Shown in pieces: positions 1 to 12,427 of a stretch of DNA of 64,000 nucleotides. The stretch's first letter is position 1, and each line of letters opens with the position of its first letter. Under the pieces are notes generated by a model. It saw nothing but the letters and a program-made list of their open reading frames with translations, did no database searches and was not told where the DNA came from. The position numbers and the translations under genes are program-made. The stretch is from the NCBI GenBank assembly GCA_025403435.1, contig CM046351.1, forward strand, positions 3,244,801 through 3,308,800, given 5' to 3'. This DNA comes from Artocarpus heterophyllus. Lineage: Eukaryota; Streptophyta; Magnoliopsida; Rosales; Moraceae.

Positions 1-547
1 TATTATTATGTTCACGGGGAAACGAATATTATACATTTTAATCTGTCACTTTTAATGGAAACTATATGCATTTCGAAATGCCAATGTTCCAGAAAAAACC
101 ACTGAGTGGGTTGGTGCAGCGGTTTTTGTTGTCTTAAACTACAAGAATGCGACTGCGACTAAATATGTTATGTAGCATTTGATGTGTAATGGCCAAGCGT
201 AACCGTACCTTTTTTCGAGTATACCAAATTGGGCCCTTTCTATCTATGATGGGTCCCAAAACTGCACATGTTTCAAGGAATAAAAACAAGATGACAATAA
301 TAATCTTTTTAAAAAGCAAAATATATTTAATCGATCTTTTTCACGTGCCGATCCGACGAAACAAAAAAAAAGAAAAAAGAACTAGTAGCTTCATTTTCCT
401 TTGGTAGCATCTGGTAGGTGGTGTCTTTTCATTTTTGTGTGTAAAGTATGGAGAAAATTTTGTGGTCTGCTTTAGTCTTTGCGATTTATTGCTGATTCCA
501 ACAGCACACTCCAAACATAAGTACTGTTTCAGTGGGGTGTTGAATGA

Positions 548-690
548 TATTCCAAAGGTGATTTGATTTTTCAGAAAAGAACAAATCACGTTGAATAAAG
601 GCTGCTTTAAAGTGTTGATCTTAAACATTTCAAATGCACCAAGAGCGAAACTGTGTGGTACTGCACACCCATCCAAGAACACGACTAAGG
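548..690 (-). pseudogene. DUF247 (UPF0481) relic, short fragment
   Basis: A short minus-strand stretch translates to residues matching the middle of the DUF247 genes elsewhere in this window. It shows a FLDGCAV motif (LLFLDGCAVLQF in the 43 kb gene), then an FKI patch, then SFLKNQITF, which corresponds to the DLFLLENQIPFEV motif. The order and spacing fit DUF247, but nothing before or after continues the family, so this is a fragment of roughly 45 codons. The DNA just downstream (about 480-547) resembles the repeat family R found next to the other DUF247 loci. Confidence rests on two motifs in the right order. Confidence 0.55.
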
Positions 691-709
691 AATCGCCAAT
701 CGCCACTAA

Positions 710-3700
710 TAATCAGGAATACTCATCACTTGGCATTTTCGGAGCGCGTCTTTAGATCCTAGAGATTGTCCTTGATTTGTTTGAGAAACTATCCTGTGTC
801 TTGTTGCTATCTTGGATGAGTTTCTTTGACAATTTAACATGATATTTTTTTTTTCTTTTAAACAAAAAAGAATTAAGTACTCTATTCTCTGATACATTGG
901 CCCGTCAGGTGCTGCACCATAAGTTATATTGGGAATGTAGATAATTGTATAACCATATGTCTTTATTTGTAACCACATGCATATCCACCGATAAATCCAC
1001 ACAAATTTTATATTTTAAAGTGCTGATATAGAAATGAGTGTTGTTCTTTTCAACAAATAGCTAAAATTTCTATGGAAATATTCGTAAATTTTGATATTTT
1101 TATGGGAATATTAATTTTCATAAAAAGTGTAGTGTTAAATGATAAAATATCATCAGAATTTAATAGAAATTTTATAAGAATATCTACAAAAATATCATTA
1201 GTTTTATATTAGTTTTTTAACTTGTGAATGTACTAAATTCATTTTTTATTTTATATAAAAAGTATTCAAACTCTATGTCTTGGTGGCAACTTTGTTTAAA
1301 ACAAGAAAGTATATTCCATCCAAATACTTCGACTTCTTGGAAGCTCTTTATATTGATATTTTCTAATCTTGTATTAACTTTCAATGTAGGATATTTGGAT
1401 TAGGATGTTTACAAATAGGATGTTTGTCCCATTATCGACGATGGCGCGGAAGGAGAAGACGAGGTGGGAGAGGAAGGGGAGGATGGCGACATTGTCAGAG
1501 AAGGCGGCGCCAGCTTGTCTCACGACCTGTGCCATGCTCTGAAGGTTACTTAGCCGTCGATGGTGGTGGTGGTCGTCGCTTATAGCAGAAAAAAAATCTT
1601 TTTTTAATTTATTTTTTGCATCTTAAATTAATTTTTATCTTCTTATTGCTTTGGTTTTGTTGATGTAGAGTTTTGAACTGGTTTGGATTTTTTTTTGGGA
1701 TCCTTTTTTTCTTTCTTTGTGTCTGGTTTTTAGAGAGAGAGGGATATGTGTGTGTAACAACTCAAAGAGAAATGAGCTTGGTAAGAGGGGAAGGGGTGAG
1801 TGCTAGGTTCACGCACTGCTTGTGGAGCTAGCAGTCACCCGCTTGGAAAAGGTCTTTTTTTTGCTTAATTTTATTTGAGGATAACAGTCTTCTTATTCTT
1901 AAGGCTTCATTTGGCAATCTAATTGAAACTTATTAATTTTGACTGGTAAAATATAAATCTACCGTGTAAAGCTCTCACATGTTAAAATATAAAGTAAAAA
2001 ATTGTTATAATAAAAAGCACTCGTATGTTATAATATTTTGGTTTTAACTTATAATTCTAACTATGTTACTAAACTCTCTACGAGTAGTTTGTACCAATAC
2101 ATTACAATTTACCATTCCAAAAAAAAAAAAAGAACATATCACACGAGTCAAGAATTATGCTTTGAGATAAATAAATAAATAAATAAAAGAATTTATTGAT
2201 TATATCACCAGTCCCTCTAATGTAAGAGGTCAAAATGAGCAACATAACTTAATAGTCATTAAACTATATAGAGTGTTTGGAAAGTGTGGTTTTCACTAAT
2301 AGTCTGAACAATTTTGGTTAGAGAAATACTAGCAGCATTCTCTTTTTCACTCTACATTCAAAGTGTGGTTAATAGAATTCTCTAACATGATAAATTACAT
2401 GTTATGTTACACATTTAAAAACAGTTTTTATTCATGTCACATTTGAAAAAGTTGTGCCACATTATTAGTCATGTTATTTAAGTTGTATTACACTAAAATA
2501 TTTGTGACATTTATAAAAAGTGAGTTTTAAAATGCAGCACATATGAAAATTCCCATTTGAGCATCCATGCTCTTTGAATAAATTCTTTAAAATTTGGCGT
2601 GTATATATGTATATCTGGTGTTAAAGCATTGTCAGATTTATTCAAGGATAGTGCGGTGTTGAGAAGTGATTTTAATACCAAGCGTCAAATTTTAGCATTT
2701 GTAGTACTTAGAAATAATCTAATTACAAAAAAAAAGGCATCTTCTTTTACATGTTAGCAAGACAATATAGGCTTCATTTGTTCTTTCAGGAAAAGAGGGG
2801 AAAAAGAACAATTAATTACTGAATCCTTTTTTTCTTAAAAAAAAAAAAGTTACGCCTATTATTGAAATCAAAACAAAAACTACATATATTGTATTGCCCA
2901 TGTTCCACTACAAATCTAAATGAAGTTTTAAGGTGTTTGGCAGGGTGGTTAGAACTATTTTTTACTGTAGCATGCATATGAGACCTTTACACTATAGCAA
3001 TTTTTTTTAATATTATTTTTATTTTTATTTTTATTGTTACTGTAGCCTATAAGAGTTTTACACTATTCATAACTGAGATTATGGTTAGGATCGAGCTTGT
3101 TAAATAGGGCTATAACATACTTGAACAGTCATATGTGAACTTTTCTGACTCACTAATAGGCGGTAGTGATCTGGAACTTCAAGGTGGCTAAGGTTTTGAC
3201 GGGTTGTTTGGAGTTTTTGAGGCCGGTCTCTTTGATGAAATACTTGGAGTTTTTGAGTTCAAAGACGATTTTTTATTCCGCGTTATGATTGAGGATGAGT
3301 GTTGAATGGTTAAAAAAAATTCTATCGGATTAGTCGAGAGTGCAATCCTTAAAACTTTCCACTAATTCAAGAAAGAAACTGTTGAAGAGATAAACAAAAA
3401 GTGATTTAAAAACAAATGGTTATTATATATTCCATTGAAGAAGAGTTAATTTGAAAGCAGTTAGAATATTTTTTGTTCAAAGAAAAAGGATGAACTCATA
3501 TCTTTCATTAAAAAAACGAGATGAATGACATGGAGTTAAGGAAATAATCTGAAGTATAGAACCCCACCTTAAAACGCATATCTTGGAGTGTTTTTTTTTT
3601 AAAAGGATATCTTCGAGTTTTCAATTGAGGATTAATTTTTTTTTTTAATTAACTGAAGGATTTTTTCTTTCAAAATCTTACTAGAAGGAAAGGCATATAG

Positions 3701-3751
3701 ATAGACTCTGCATTTTATTTGATTCAAATTTTGAATGCTCTCTTCCTTATG

Positions 3752-3799
<48 letters not shown>

Positions 3800-4590
3800 A
3801 TATAACAGTTTTTTTTAAGATTGAAATGGTCAATAGATGGAGGTTTAAATCCCCATCGGACGTGAAGGAAATTATGGAAATTGATGTGGATAATGTCTAA
3901 GGGAATAGAGTATTTAATATGAATTTTTTAAAGAAATATTTTTTAAAAAAAAAATATTTAATATGAATTTTTTCAAAAAATAATAATACACACCCGATCT
4001 AAAGACCATGGATTATAACATAAAATAAACTATTAACATACGTTGAGACTGTTTAAAGGTCCATACTTAATTAAAAATCCAAATTTCTTAATGTATAAGA
4101 TTTTCAACACACTTCACACACTTGAAAACGTGGCTAGAATCACATAAGAAATCAGTTTGAATTGTAGAAACATAAAAACTTTGACTTAACAAAAAGCAAA
4201 TGAAAACTTAGTTTGACAATAGATGCATCCTTTGATGATATCAGTTTCTTATAGTCAAATACTCACACTGACTAGGTCTTTTTTCACAAATAGAAAATAT
4301 ATCATTTTACCACATAATACTATTTTTGATGATATTAGCTTTTGTTGTAATTATTAATCCCTGAAAGTTGTAAGAGCAAACCTTTAATATTAAAATATCT
4401 TGAAAATACAATGTTGTAATGGTAATAATGTGATTGGATTGGACTAAACAGATTGGCCAGTGATAAAAGATAGACATAACCAAACATTTAGTATTTAGAT
4501 AACACATAATTAAGCTTAATTCGAGGAGCCATAATTGTTTGAATTGATGTTTAGTAAGACATCTAATTCGAACTAAACTAATAGTTCAAA
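710..4590. other. AT-rich intergenic DNA with MITE remnants and an (AT)n tract
   Basis: Apart from the GC-rich fragment at 1.4-1.5 kb, no credible coding sequence is seen. Around 1905-2100 and 2932-3110 there are sequences with the GGTGTTTGG-type end and the phrases 'aaagctctcacatg' and 'actgtagc', which recur in the MITEs at 62.9-63.5 kb. About 2320-2570 begins like the 15.9 kb MITE. A pure (AT)n microsatellite lies near 3756-3790. Confidence 0.45.
1374..1535 (-). pseudogene. GC-rich gene fragment of unknown origin
   Basis: About 1430-1560 is far more GC-rich than its surroundings. On the minus strand it holds an ATG-initiated frame of 53 codons starting MAQVVRQAGAAFSDN, hydrophobic in its second half. 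I do not recognise the family. The abrupt base-composition change and short length suggest a captured or decayed exon rather than a complete gene. No splice sites or promoter could be assigned. Confidence 0.25.
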
Positions 4591-4598
4591 TTAAGCTA

Positions 4599-4712
4599 AA
4601 GTTTTTTTTTTTTTTTTTTTTGAATATGAAGGTGGGGAGATTCGAACTCTACATGTTGTGGTGTAGTCAGGTATGGTATTACCATTAGACTATGCCTACA
4701 ACTGCTTCAAAC
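4599..4712 (-). repeat. tRNA-derived SINE-like element
   Basis: On the minus strand a tRNA-like block, with an A-box-like TAGTCTAATGG and a B-box-like GTTCGAATC, is followed by a run of about 20 A (seen as poly-T at 4602-4621 on the plus strand). An internal Pol III promoter plus a 3' A tail is SINE architecture. A second, more diverged copy lies at about 24.6 kb. It is not a functional tRNA: no acceptor stem or anticodon arm could be folded by eye. Confidence 0.5.
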
Positions 4713-5182
4713 TACAGTTCTAGATACTTATCTAAACACAAATTTATGATCAAATTTTTTATTCAAATTAACACTTTAAATTGCATATCCAAATGCTAGT
4801 TCAAATTGCAATTTAAACTACATATAATTTGGATATTTTTCCCAAATTAGGAAAGTTTAAATTAACACAATTCGAACCACTGGACTAAATGGAGGGCACT
4901 TTATGATAAAAAAATAAAAAGAATATTTATCTTTACCTCTATTTTAGGTTATTCAATGTTTTTAATTTCATCAAATATATACCTTTCGGTGAATGACATC
5001 TGCTAAGGGGCAACTTGAGGAGCTAGAGTTACAAGGCCCTTTTGTCATGAAGTGCATGAGGTTTATTTTGCAATCAATTTAACAGCGATACGTTAAATGT
5101 GTCCAATTGCAACTGTTTAGCACGTTGAGGTAGTTAAGTTCCAAGATTAGAAATTGGAAGCAGGGCATCTGCTATGTAGGTG

Positions 5183-5206
5183 CTCTCTCTCTCTCTCTCT
5201 CTCTCT
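5183..5206. repeat. (CT)n microsatellite
   Basis: Uninterrupted CT dinucleotides, directly visible. Confidence 0.9.
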
Positions 5207-5364
5207 AAACCATTTTAATTTGTTAATTTTTTTTTTCATTTATTTGTTTATCTGAATCTTCCTAACCTTGGTGTTTGCACTTCTTAGTGGAGCCCATATT
5301 GGAATTGATTCCATATGCTGCTTTAACGATGTTGAGGATTCATCTTCTTTACCTTTAAACGGTG

Positions 5365-5720
5365 GATTCCAAATGGATGAAAATGCATAAGAATATATAC
5401 TTTGAAAATGAAGATGAACAAATGATCATAAGAATATGTACTTTGAAAAAGATCATAAGAATATGTACTTTGAAAATGATCATAAGTATATATACTTTGT
5501 GAAGATGAATCCTCAACGTCCAAATGGATGAAAATGATCATGGTAAAAAAAACATAATACCAAATGGATGAAAATGCATAAGAATATATACTTTGAATGA
5601 CTCCTAACTAGCATAACAAAAGGCACATAGAATGTATCATTTTCAAAGTATATATTCTTAAGACCAAAATGGATGAACAAAAATAAAATTTCATCCATTT
5701 GGATACCAAAATGTTTGGTT
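5365..5720. repeat. Short tandem and inverted repeats ('aagaatatgtactttgaaaa' type)
   Basis: A unit of roughly 27 bp (ATCATAAGAATATGTACTTTG with small variants) occurs several times between about 5380 and 5500. It recurs near 5575 and appears inverted near 5640-5660. 'CAAATGGATGAAAATG' also recurs at 5368, 5519 and 5561. The open frames here are repeat translations, not genes. Confidence 0.7.
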
Positions 5721-5824
5721 GCAAAAGAACTTATTGCGCCCAACTATGTGGCAACAGAAAACATTTAATTTAGTCGTAAAATAGTCGTTTGGTTGCTTTC
5801 AACACTAATGTTTTATACTTTTAG

Positions 5825-7565
5825 TGTGACACTCGTTATTTTTCTAACGGGTATTATGGTAATTAAATTAATTATTAGTGTGCTAATTAAAAATTTGTTT
5901 CATTTAAAATCCATTTCACAATATTTATTTCTACTTATTTTTAATTTTTTTTTAATTTCCTATATTTATTTAGTATATTTACTAAAATGCCATGGTAGGC
6001 CATCCTTTATTATCCTTCACGTGTAATGGTTAAAAAGAAAATAAATAAATAAATAAATAAATAAAAGATAAGACTTGAATCAAACAAGTCACATGCCTTG
6101 GTTCCCCACAAAAGGCCTTATCCCCTTTCTTTTCTTTCTTTTTCTAAGTCTCCCAATAAGGCTATTCACTCACATGTCCAAAGCCACTAACTCCTAAAAC
6201 ATATCAGACAACTCATTTTCCTCCACATTTCACACCACTCACCCTTTCTCTCCCTCTTTCTATTTTGTCTGTTTCCTTCACCTTCTCAATCTGATCAAAA
6301 AGTTCCATCTCAACTCAAGATCTCTTTCCTGAAGCAAAAAGTCAAGCCTAATAACAATTTCTCAAGGAAACAAGGTAGAGTTTTTAACCAAAAGCTCAAA
6401 TTCTTCTCTACCTTCCCTTTATTCCAAATTACTATGTTCAAATTATGTAATTGTTCTTCATTCGTGATCTGGACTTGTGCTTTTGTATGCATGCAAATTG
6501 AATTGTGTTTGTTTTGGGTTTGAACAATTTCCTATTTAGATCATGTTTTTGTAAAATTCTGTAAAAATCAATGTTTGAGAATTTTAAACATGTTTTATGC
6601 ATAAAAATTTAAGGAAAAAGATTTACATGTTTTATTGGTATGATAATCTATGGTTTCTATGTATTTTTCATGGTCTAGGATTTGTTAAAACAAGTCAGAC
6701 TGAGCTTTGAGGCTCAAAATCTTTAAAAATAGAAAACTAGGGTTTTTTAGATTTTACCTTGATCAGCAGGCTGGACTCTACCAATCGGCAGGCCGAGCTT
6801 AACTAGCAGGCTAATCGGACAATCCAAATTCATATGTTTTTCACCGTTTTGTGTTACAAAATGTTTCAAAGATTTCATATAAATGATTACGGCACACTAA
6901 TAAGAATAGTAGAATAGATGGTAATCAGTGTGACTATGGATTAGGAATTGAGTTAAAGTATGATAATTTTATGCGTCGTAGGATAATGAAGTACTTGAAG
7001 CTTACGTGGTAAGCTTGGTATTATGAGTTGGAAATAATTAGCATGGTATTCACTAAGAGGTAGGGATTCTATTACTCATCTTTTGTAAGGTTTTGATAAA
7101 TTAAAATTTGGTTGTTTATGTTGCAATATATGTATATGATATTTTGAATATATATGATTATATCCATCACATGATGATGTGGAAGTCGTCCTGTATTATA
7201 CAGCGAGGAACATAATGATTTGACATATGTTGTTGTGAATTGAGAAGCATGGTTAAGAAAACTAACTTTATAAATAACAATTGAATATAGAGAAATGGTG
7301 AGACATAAAGAGGGCGGCGGTTACGTCCTTGGGCATGAATATCCTAAAAGGTAAACTAGGGAAGAGGTGATGACACTCCTTAGGTCGAAAGTCCCAGAAC
7401 GCATTATATAGAAATCGACTTAGCGAGGATTCGGCATTTGATATCCCCTCATCGGAACACCCTTGGAATGTTTGGAGGATGGTCAAGCGCGCCCACTTAG
7501 GTTTCGATGAGTTGAGTAATACTCTATTGAATGTAGATACCTAGGAATAATGATGGATTGTAACA

Positions 7566-7601
<36 letters not shown>

Positions 7602-8138
7602 AAACTTAGTAATGATTAACTATGGTATCCACGGATTATGATAATAATAAATCTCATAATTTGGATAATGATGAAAACTAACCATGCAGGTTTAATGTGG
7701 TAAAGAATAAAACCTTAAGGTGAGTAATGGTTTCCCTACTGAGTATGTTGTCGTTCATTCCCTCATATTTTCATTTTTTTAAGACTCACAATGTGTGAGG
7801 TGGTGACAAGATACATAGTTGAAGAAGCTATATAGTTGATTACAATAGAATTGTATCATTTGTTGAGAATGTTCTTCATGGAAATGTAAGCATCGTTTGT
7901 TACTTTTTGAAACTGTATTAAGATATACTAGGGGTTGGAATGATGATGATGACAGTTTTACATTATTATATTTAAAGGTGCTACATTAAACTGTGGTTTA
8001 ATTGTTGTTTATATTTTTATTTTGTTTTGAGAGTTTTCAATTAAGTCCTGGGTAAATTTCTTTTGATGTTTTATTTATATTTTCTAATCTTTATTTTTAT
8101 TTATTAAAAACTGTTAATCCCTACTTAAAGGCGTTATA
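5825..8138 (+). mobile_element. Solo LTR, 2.3 kb
   Basis: It begins TGTGACACTCG and ends GGCGTTATA, where the usual terminal ACA appears decayed to ATA. The 5-bp sequence TTTAG flanks both sides (5820-5824 and 8139-8143), as expected for a retrotransposon target-site duplication. There is no internal domain, PBS or coding region. The interior has a CT-rich stretch (about 6110-6290), then AACAAGGTAGAG, the same layout as the other solo LTRs here. It also holds an (AT)n run near 7570. Confidence 0.6.
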
Positions 8139-8165
8139 TTTAGTGACCAAATTATCAATATTCGC

Positions 8166-10312
8166 TATAACACCTAAACATTAATTAAGTATGATTAGTA
8201 GGTAAAATGGTGGATTAGTGTACCTTAATGTAATTTGAATTTAATTTAATTATTTAGTGGTATTTTCAAATTAATCCCATTTTTAATTATTTTTTTGTTA
8301 TTTTGAATTTTAAAATAAAACAAATTACCTAATGTCTAACATGTCCCATTTTGAAAACCATGTGCGGGACATGATTTTACTTGAGAAAAACCACCATGCC
8401 TTTCTCTATTTATTCTCTCCTTCACTCTCAATTTCCCTTACTTTCTCTATCTTTCCCCTACCTCTCGATGCCTCTCCTTCTCTCTTCTCTTTCTCAATTT
8501 CATTCCAAAAAATTTGAACTCAAGTTCGATCTTCAACTGAGTTGGAAGCCTAGGAGCACGATTAAGCCTCCACAAACTCGATTTGAAGCTCAAATTCGAG
8601 GTTAGTTACTCCATGTTTCAAAATTTCAAACTTTTCCTCAAATTCTTTAATTTTCTTTATATGTTAAAATTCGAGTTTCTTGAGCTTAGAAAATCTTCAA
8701 TCTAGGTTTGTAGGACCCAAATCATCATGAATCTAGGCTTGATTGGACAAAACTCTAATTAAACAAAGTTTTTCTTTTATTCTCATTTTTGGATTTATTT
8801 GAAAATCTCTATGTAGAACTTGTTTAAAAGTGTTTAAAAGTGTTCTAATATGTTTTTCTATCATTTATGAACATTACCAAAGCTTGAGAACTAAGAAAAC
8901 AGGTTTAAAATAAGATTTCAAACTCAGGGAGGCTAAGACTCAAAATCTAGAATTCTAGATATTTTGCCAGATTGGCAAGTCGACTATGAACATCAGCAGG
9001 CTAGATTCATGAGTCCGGCATGAGGAGTCATCTTGTCGGCAGGCCAAACTTGGAGCAGTTAGGCAGGCCGGCTCTATACGGTCGAGAGGCCAAATTGTGG
9101 AAGTTCGGCAGGCTGGTCCAGGGAGTTTATCAAGCCGATCGGGCTTTGTAAAATTTATTGTTTTCCACCAATTTTCACTGTTCAAAAACCTAGATAAAGA
9201 CTTTGAGTTTGTGATATGGTTTTGTGAATGCTAAAGGCCTACTAAGACACTATGAGCTAGTATAATAATGTCAAATACTTTAAGGTAGACATTGATGAAC
9301 TTATTTTACCTTTAAGGTTGTTCGTAGTTCTGTGGAGCTAACGTATAGCGGGTCGAGACTACGGTATTAGGTTTCTGTACTAGATATCAAAATAGGACTC
9401 TAGACCTCCTTCTTTGGTAGCCATGTTTTAAAAAGGATTTTGGCCACAAAATGTTTTCTTTCAAAGCGATTTCAAGAAATGATTGAGATGAATTTATGAG
9501 TTATTTTCATTATCTGTTTAATAATGAAATGATCATAATGAACTGAATAATGAATGTAAATGAGAGTACTCGGTAAGATGATATCTAAAGAATGATATAA
9601 AACTAGACGTGTCACTAGTACCGTTTAAAATGATATATTAGGGCATGATGCCATGCTCAGAGATTGAGTCATATAGAGAGCGACCTTGCGGCAGGTCCCA
9701 AAATCCAATTAGGTCACTACGGTGATAATAAGATTATTTCTAGGTAAATGATGGACTAAATGGTAAGATTAAATTTAATAAGTTTTATTTAACTACTATG
9801 TTTTTATAATCCACATGCAAATACTAGATTTTTTTTTATATTTACATTAATGTTTTCAAAGTTTAGTCCTATTGAGCCATTCGTTCATATTTTTTATTTG
9901 TTTTAAACTTTTCCCCGTTCTAGGTGAACTTCAGCTTAGGATCGATTGGGACGCTTCTGGTCGGACACTTGAGTCGTAGGGATTTTGTTAGGTCATATTT
10001 TTACCTTAATTCAAGGCATGTAATATTTATAGTCCTTATTTCTTTCATATTAGACTATGGCTGTAATTTATTATTGTCGGTACTGTATGTGTATACAAAT
10101 GGCGGTCAAGAGAGACCCGGCTCTTACTTTTTGGTTTCTATTATTATTTTATTTTATTTTATTTGCTTAAATTTAGAAATACTTATCCAAAAGTTTTAAA
10201 TTATCATGTTTTTAAAATAACCTGAATTATTTAATTGGTAATCTTATTTAAAATTTGGTTTAATTAATTTAATTTAACTACCTTGTCACTACCCAGATTG
10301 GGGTACGTGACA
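8166..10312 (+). mobile_element. Solo LTR, 2.1 kb, diverged
   Basis: The proposed left end TATAACACC is a decayed form of TGTAACACC, and the right end is GGGGTACGTGACA. The flanks TTCGC (8161-8165) and TTTGT (10313-10317) would match as a 5-bp duplication after two C-to-T changes. The layout matches the neighbouring LTR: a CT-rich block (about 8395-8510), then CGAGGTTAGT, then a segment rich in 'ggcaggc' words (8960-9150) that also appears near 6760-6800. There are no coding domains. It lies 27 bp after the first LTR, so the two could be the ends of one internally deleted element, although each has its own flanking repeat. Confidence 0.45.
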
Positions 10313-10319
10313 TTTGTTG

Positions 10320-10515
10320 ACTAAAATATTGGTTGCAAAAAATCAGTTTTGTTGTGAGCAAACTTCAATTGCAAGAAAACTTTTAGCAACCAAACTTTAG
10401 CAACTACCTAGCTAGTAACCAAAAAATTGGTCACAACAACACTTTTTGTGACCAACAAAACACATATTGCACCAATTTTTAGGTCGCAACAAACCTTTTT
10501 TCTTGCAGTGCTCAA
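10320..10515. mobile_element. Right-hand part of a MITE split by LTR insertion
   Basis: The sequence repeats 'ttggttgcaa', 'agcaacc' and 'gtcacaac' words in both orientations and ends TTTTTTCTTGCAGTG, whose complement CACTGCAAGAAAA looks like a terminal inverted repeat. Related words ('tggttgcaaaag', 'tggcaacag') occur at 5718-5800, on the other side of the two solo LTRs. The likely history is one older element interrupted by them. The left terminus was not found. Confidence 0.35.
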
Positions 10516-10714
10516 ATATTGTGTGGAAATAAGCAAGTACAGGTTAGACAAAAAATACAGGATTTAAAGACATGTTGAGACTATTTGATATTGTTTTTAA
10601 AATAGGTAAAAATATTTTTGTTTTGAAAAATAAAAATTTTTTAAAAATTATGTTGAGAGTGTTTTTAAAATTTTTATCTCGAAAAACGTATGATAACATT
10701 TTTAAAAGTTTTGA

Positions 10715-10905
10715 GAACAAAAACAAACGGGTCGTTGTAACTACTACATGCAATTATCTAGCCATGGGACCCAGAAAAATTTGAGAGAAGTTTTGAATAA
10801 TTTAAACTTGTTTAATCTTATCAACAAGGTCTACAAAAAAGTACAGCGGAGTAAAAAAATCCACTGACTTGCGGAAAACACTACAAAACCGCTGTTGGTT
10901 GTTTA
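10715..10905 (+). pseudogene. Orphan SAUR upstream/leader copy 1
   Basis: Matches the region before the SAUR genes: 'gtaactactacatgcaattatc', then 'gggacccagaaaaatt', then 'cttgtttaatcttatcaac', then 'aaaagtac.gcgg', which is the DNA of the SAUR KYHG start region. No SAUR body follows. A T-rich tract with TGTCGTTT words begins at about 10905, just after CACTACAAAACCGC. It lacks the TATAAA block found in the full SAUR copies. Confidence 0.55.
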
Positions 10906-11420
10906 TCTTATTTCGATTATGCTTTTGTTGTCGTCTCCTATGATCTAACTTACTATTTTTTAATTATGTCGTTTATACTTTTGTTGTTAGGTACTCTGTC
11001 GTTCTTGAATTCTTTTATCATTTTTCCTTGCGGAGTGTTTCCAAGATTTTCGTTTTGTTACTCATTTCCATTATACTTTATTTTGCAGTCATTTCGAAGA
11101 ACTTTGTCGTTTTTTGTATTTTAGCAAAATTCTTTTGTTGTTGTTTGACCCTTTTTTACCCTTCTTATAATGTTGGTTTCTCCTTTGTCGTTAATACTTT
11201 TGTCGTCGTTTTTATATTTATTTTTTGTTTTTTTCACGACATTTACTTCCTTTTGTCGGTTATCGTATACCTATTAATGTTATTTCCCAATTTTTTGAAA
11301 TCATACCGTTTCTTTTATCCTATTGTCGTTTTCAGGATAAAGTCGTTTTCTTATCTTTTTTTCCTTTACCTACGGGGTAAACTCATTTTCAGCGCCCGAA
11401 CTACATGCAAAAACCTATTT
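10905..11420. repeat. TGTCGTTT-rich tract A
   Basis: A pyrimidine-rich stretch in which GTCGTTT/GTCGTTY words recur every few tens of bases. Long open frames rich in F, L, V and S run through it only because the strand is T-rich and stop-poor. No protein family is recognisable. It follows orphan SAUR leader 1. Confidence 0.6.
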
Positions 11421-11739
11421 TGCTCTCCGACTTATAAAATTTCCCATAACCAGTCCTTAATCGACTAAATAGTCCTTCAATTCATTTGACTGAGAAAACC
11501 TCAATTTAAAAAGGCTCGACTTCCTTCTCAATAATTATGTCATAGCATATAAAAATATAAAATTAAATCCTACTAAACCATCCATAGTCCTCACGTGCCT
11601 TTTTTTTCATCAAGATTTTACAGTTAGATAGACAAAATGTCTAATATGAGCAAATCAATAACTTGTTTTGAAACATTTTAGAAGTCACGGATCAAAATGA
11701 GATTTTCGCCTAAAGATTATGGACTCGTATATTTTTATG

Positions 11740-11990
11740 GCATCACTTCCTTGTAGAGATCTACTCGTCTTCTGAAATCGTTTTTGCATTAACATTTTTT
11801 CACCAGATGTTTGTCGATTTTCCAATATATGTCGTTTCTCTAAATTTCGTCGTAATCAATACATTGTCGTTTAATCTAGATGTTGCCATTTCTAAGTAGA
11901 CGTCGTTTCCTTCATATTTTTGCTCACAAAAATCAAGTGGTTCGTCATTTATGTTGTCGTTCTCTTGAGATATATTATCTATTCTCACTT
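11740..11990. repeat. TGTCGTTT-rich tract B
   Basis: Contains several ATGTCGTTT and TTGTCGTTT words ('atatatgtcgtttctc', 'cattgtcgtttaat', 'gacgtcgtttcc'). Its wording resembles the tract at 19.0-19.45 kb. No coding sequence. Confidence 0.55.
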
Positions 11991-12362
11991 TAAATTGTTT
12001 CTATATGAATTCTGTTTATTTTCATGTTTAAGAAGGCCTTTCCAAAACAAAAGAATTTTCATTGGAGGACACAGAATTGAGCTGTAAAACTTTAGATTAC
12101 GATGCAACAATAAACTTTACTTGTTTAGTTCAGTTCTGTGTTTTTATATCTTTCTGTAAATTGGGTTGATTTTAACCACCTATTGAATTCAGCATTTAGA
12201 TAACGCGTCTCATGTCTTTTTTAAGAATTACAAATAAGACAAAAGCTACATTATTGGAATGACAAGTTGTAACAACCACATTCAATTCTATCTTCCTTGG
12301 ACAACAGAGAAATTTCTTCCTCAATAATATTTCTGATAGTATGATACTCCTCAACAAGCCAC

Positions 12363-12368
12363 TATAAA
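12363..12368 (+). promoter_or_regulatory. TATA box of SAUR copy 1
   Basis: TATAAA within 'ccactataaaatctccatca', a block conserved before all four SAUR bodies. It is followed by 'ataacaaa.agagaaccatccca'. Confidence 0.6.
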
Positions 12369-12427
12369 ATCTCCATCATAAATAACAAAAAGAGAACCAT
12401 CCCAACTTTCGGCTTTTCTCGCTTTTA

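Noticed and set aside
4599..4712. Possible functional tRNA gene
   Set aside because: Only A- and B-box-like words; no cloverleaf could be formed by eye, and the poly-A tail indicates a SINE.
5825..10312. A single LTR retrotransposon with two LTRs and a 27-bp interior
   Set aside because: Each LTR appears to have its own flanking 5-bp repeat and they differ considerably, so two separate solo LTRs were preferred, with moderate confidence.
11028..11468. 146-codon plus-strand open frame, F/V/L-rich, looks like a membrane protein
   Set aside because: It lies in a T-rich TGTCGTTT tract. Hydrophobicity follows from TTT/GTC/TTG codons, there is no motif, and sister tracts do not keep the frame.
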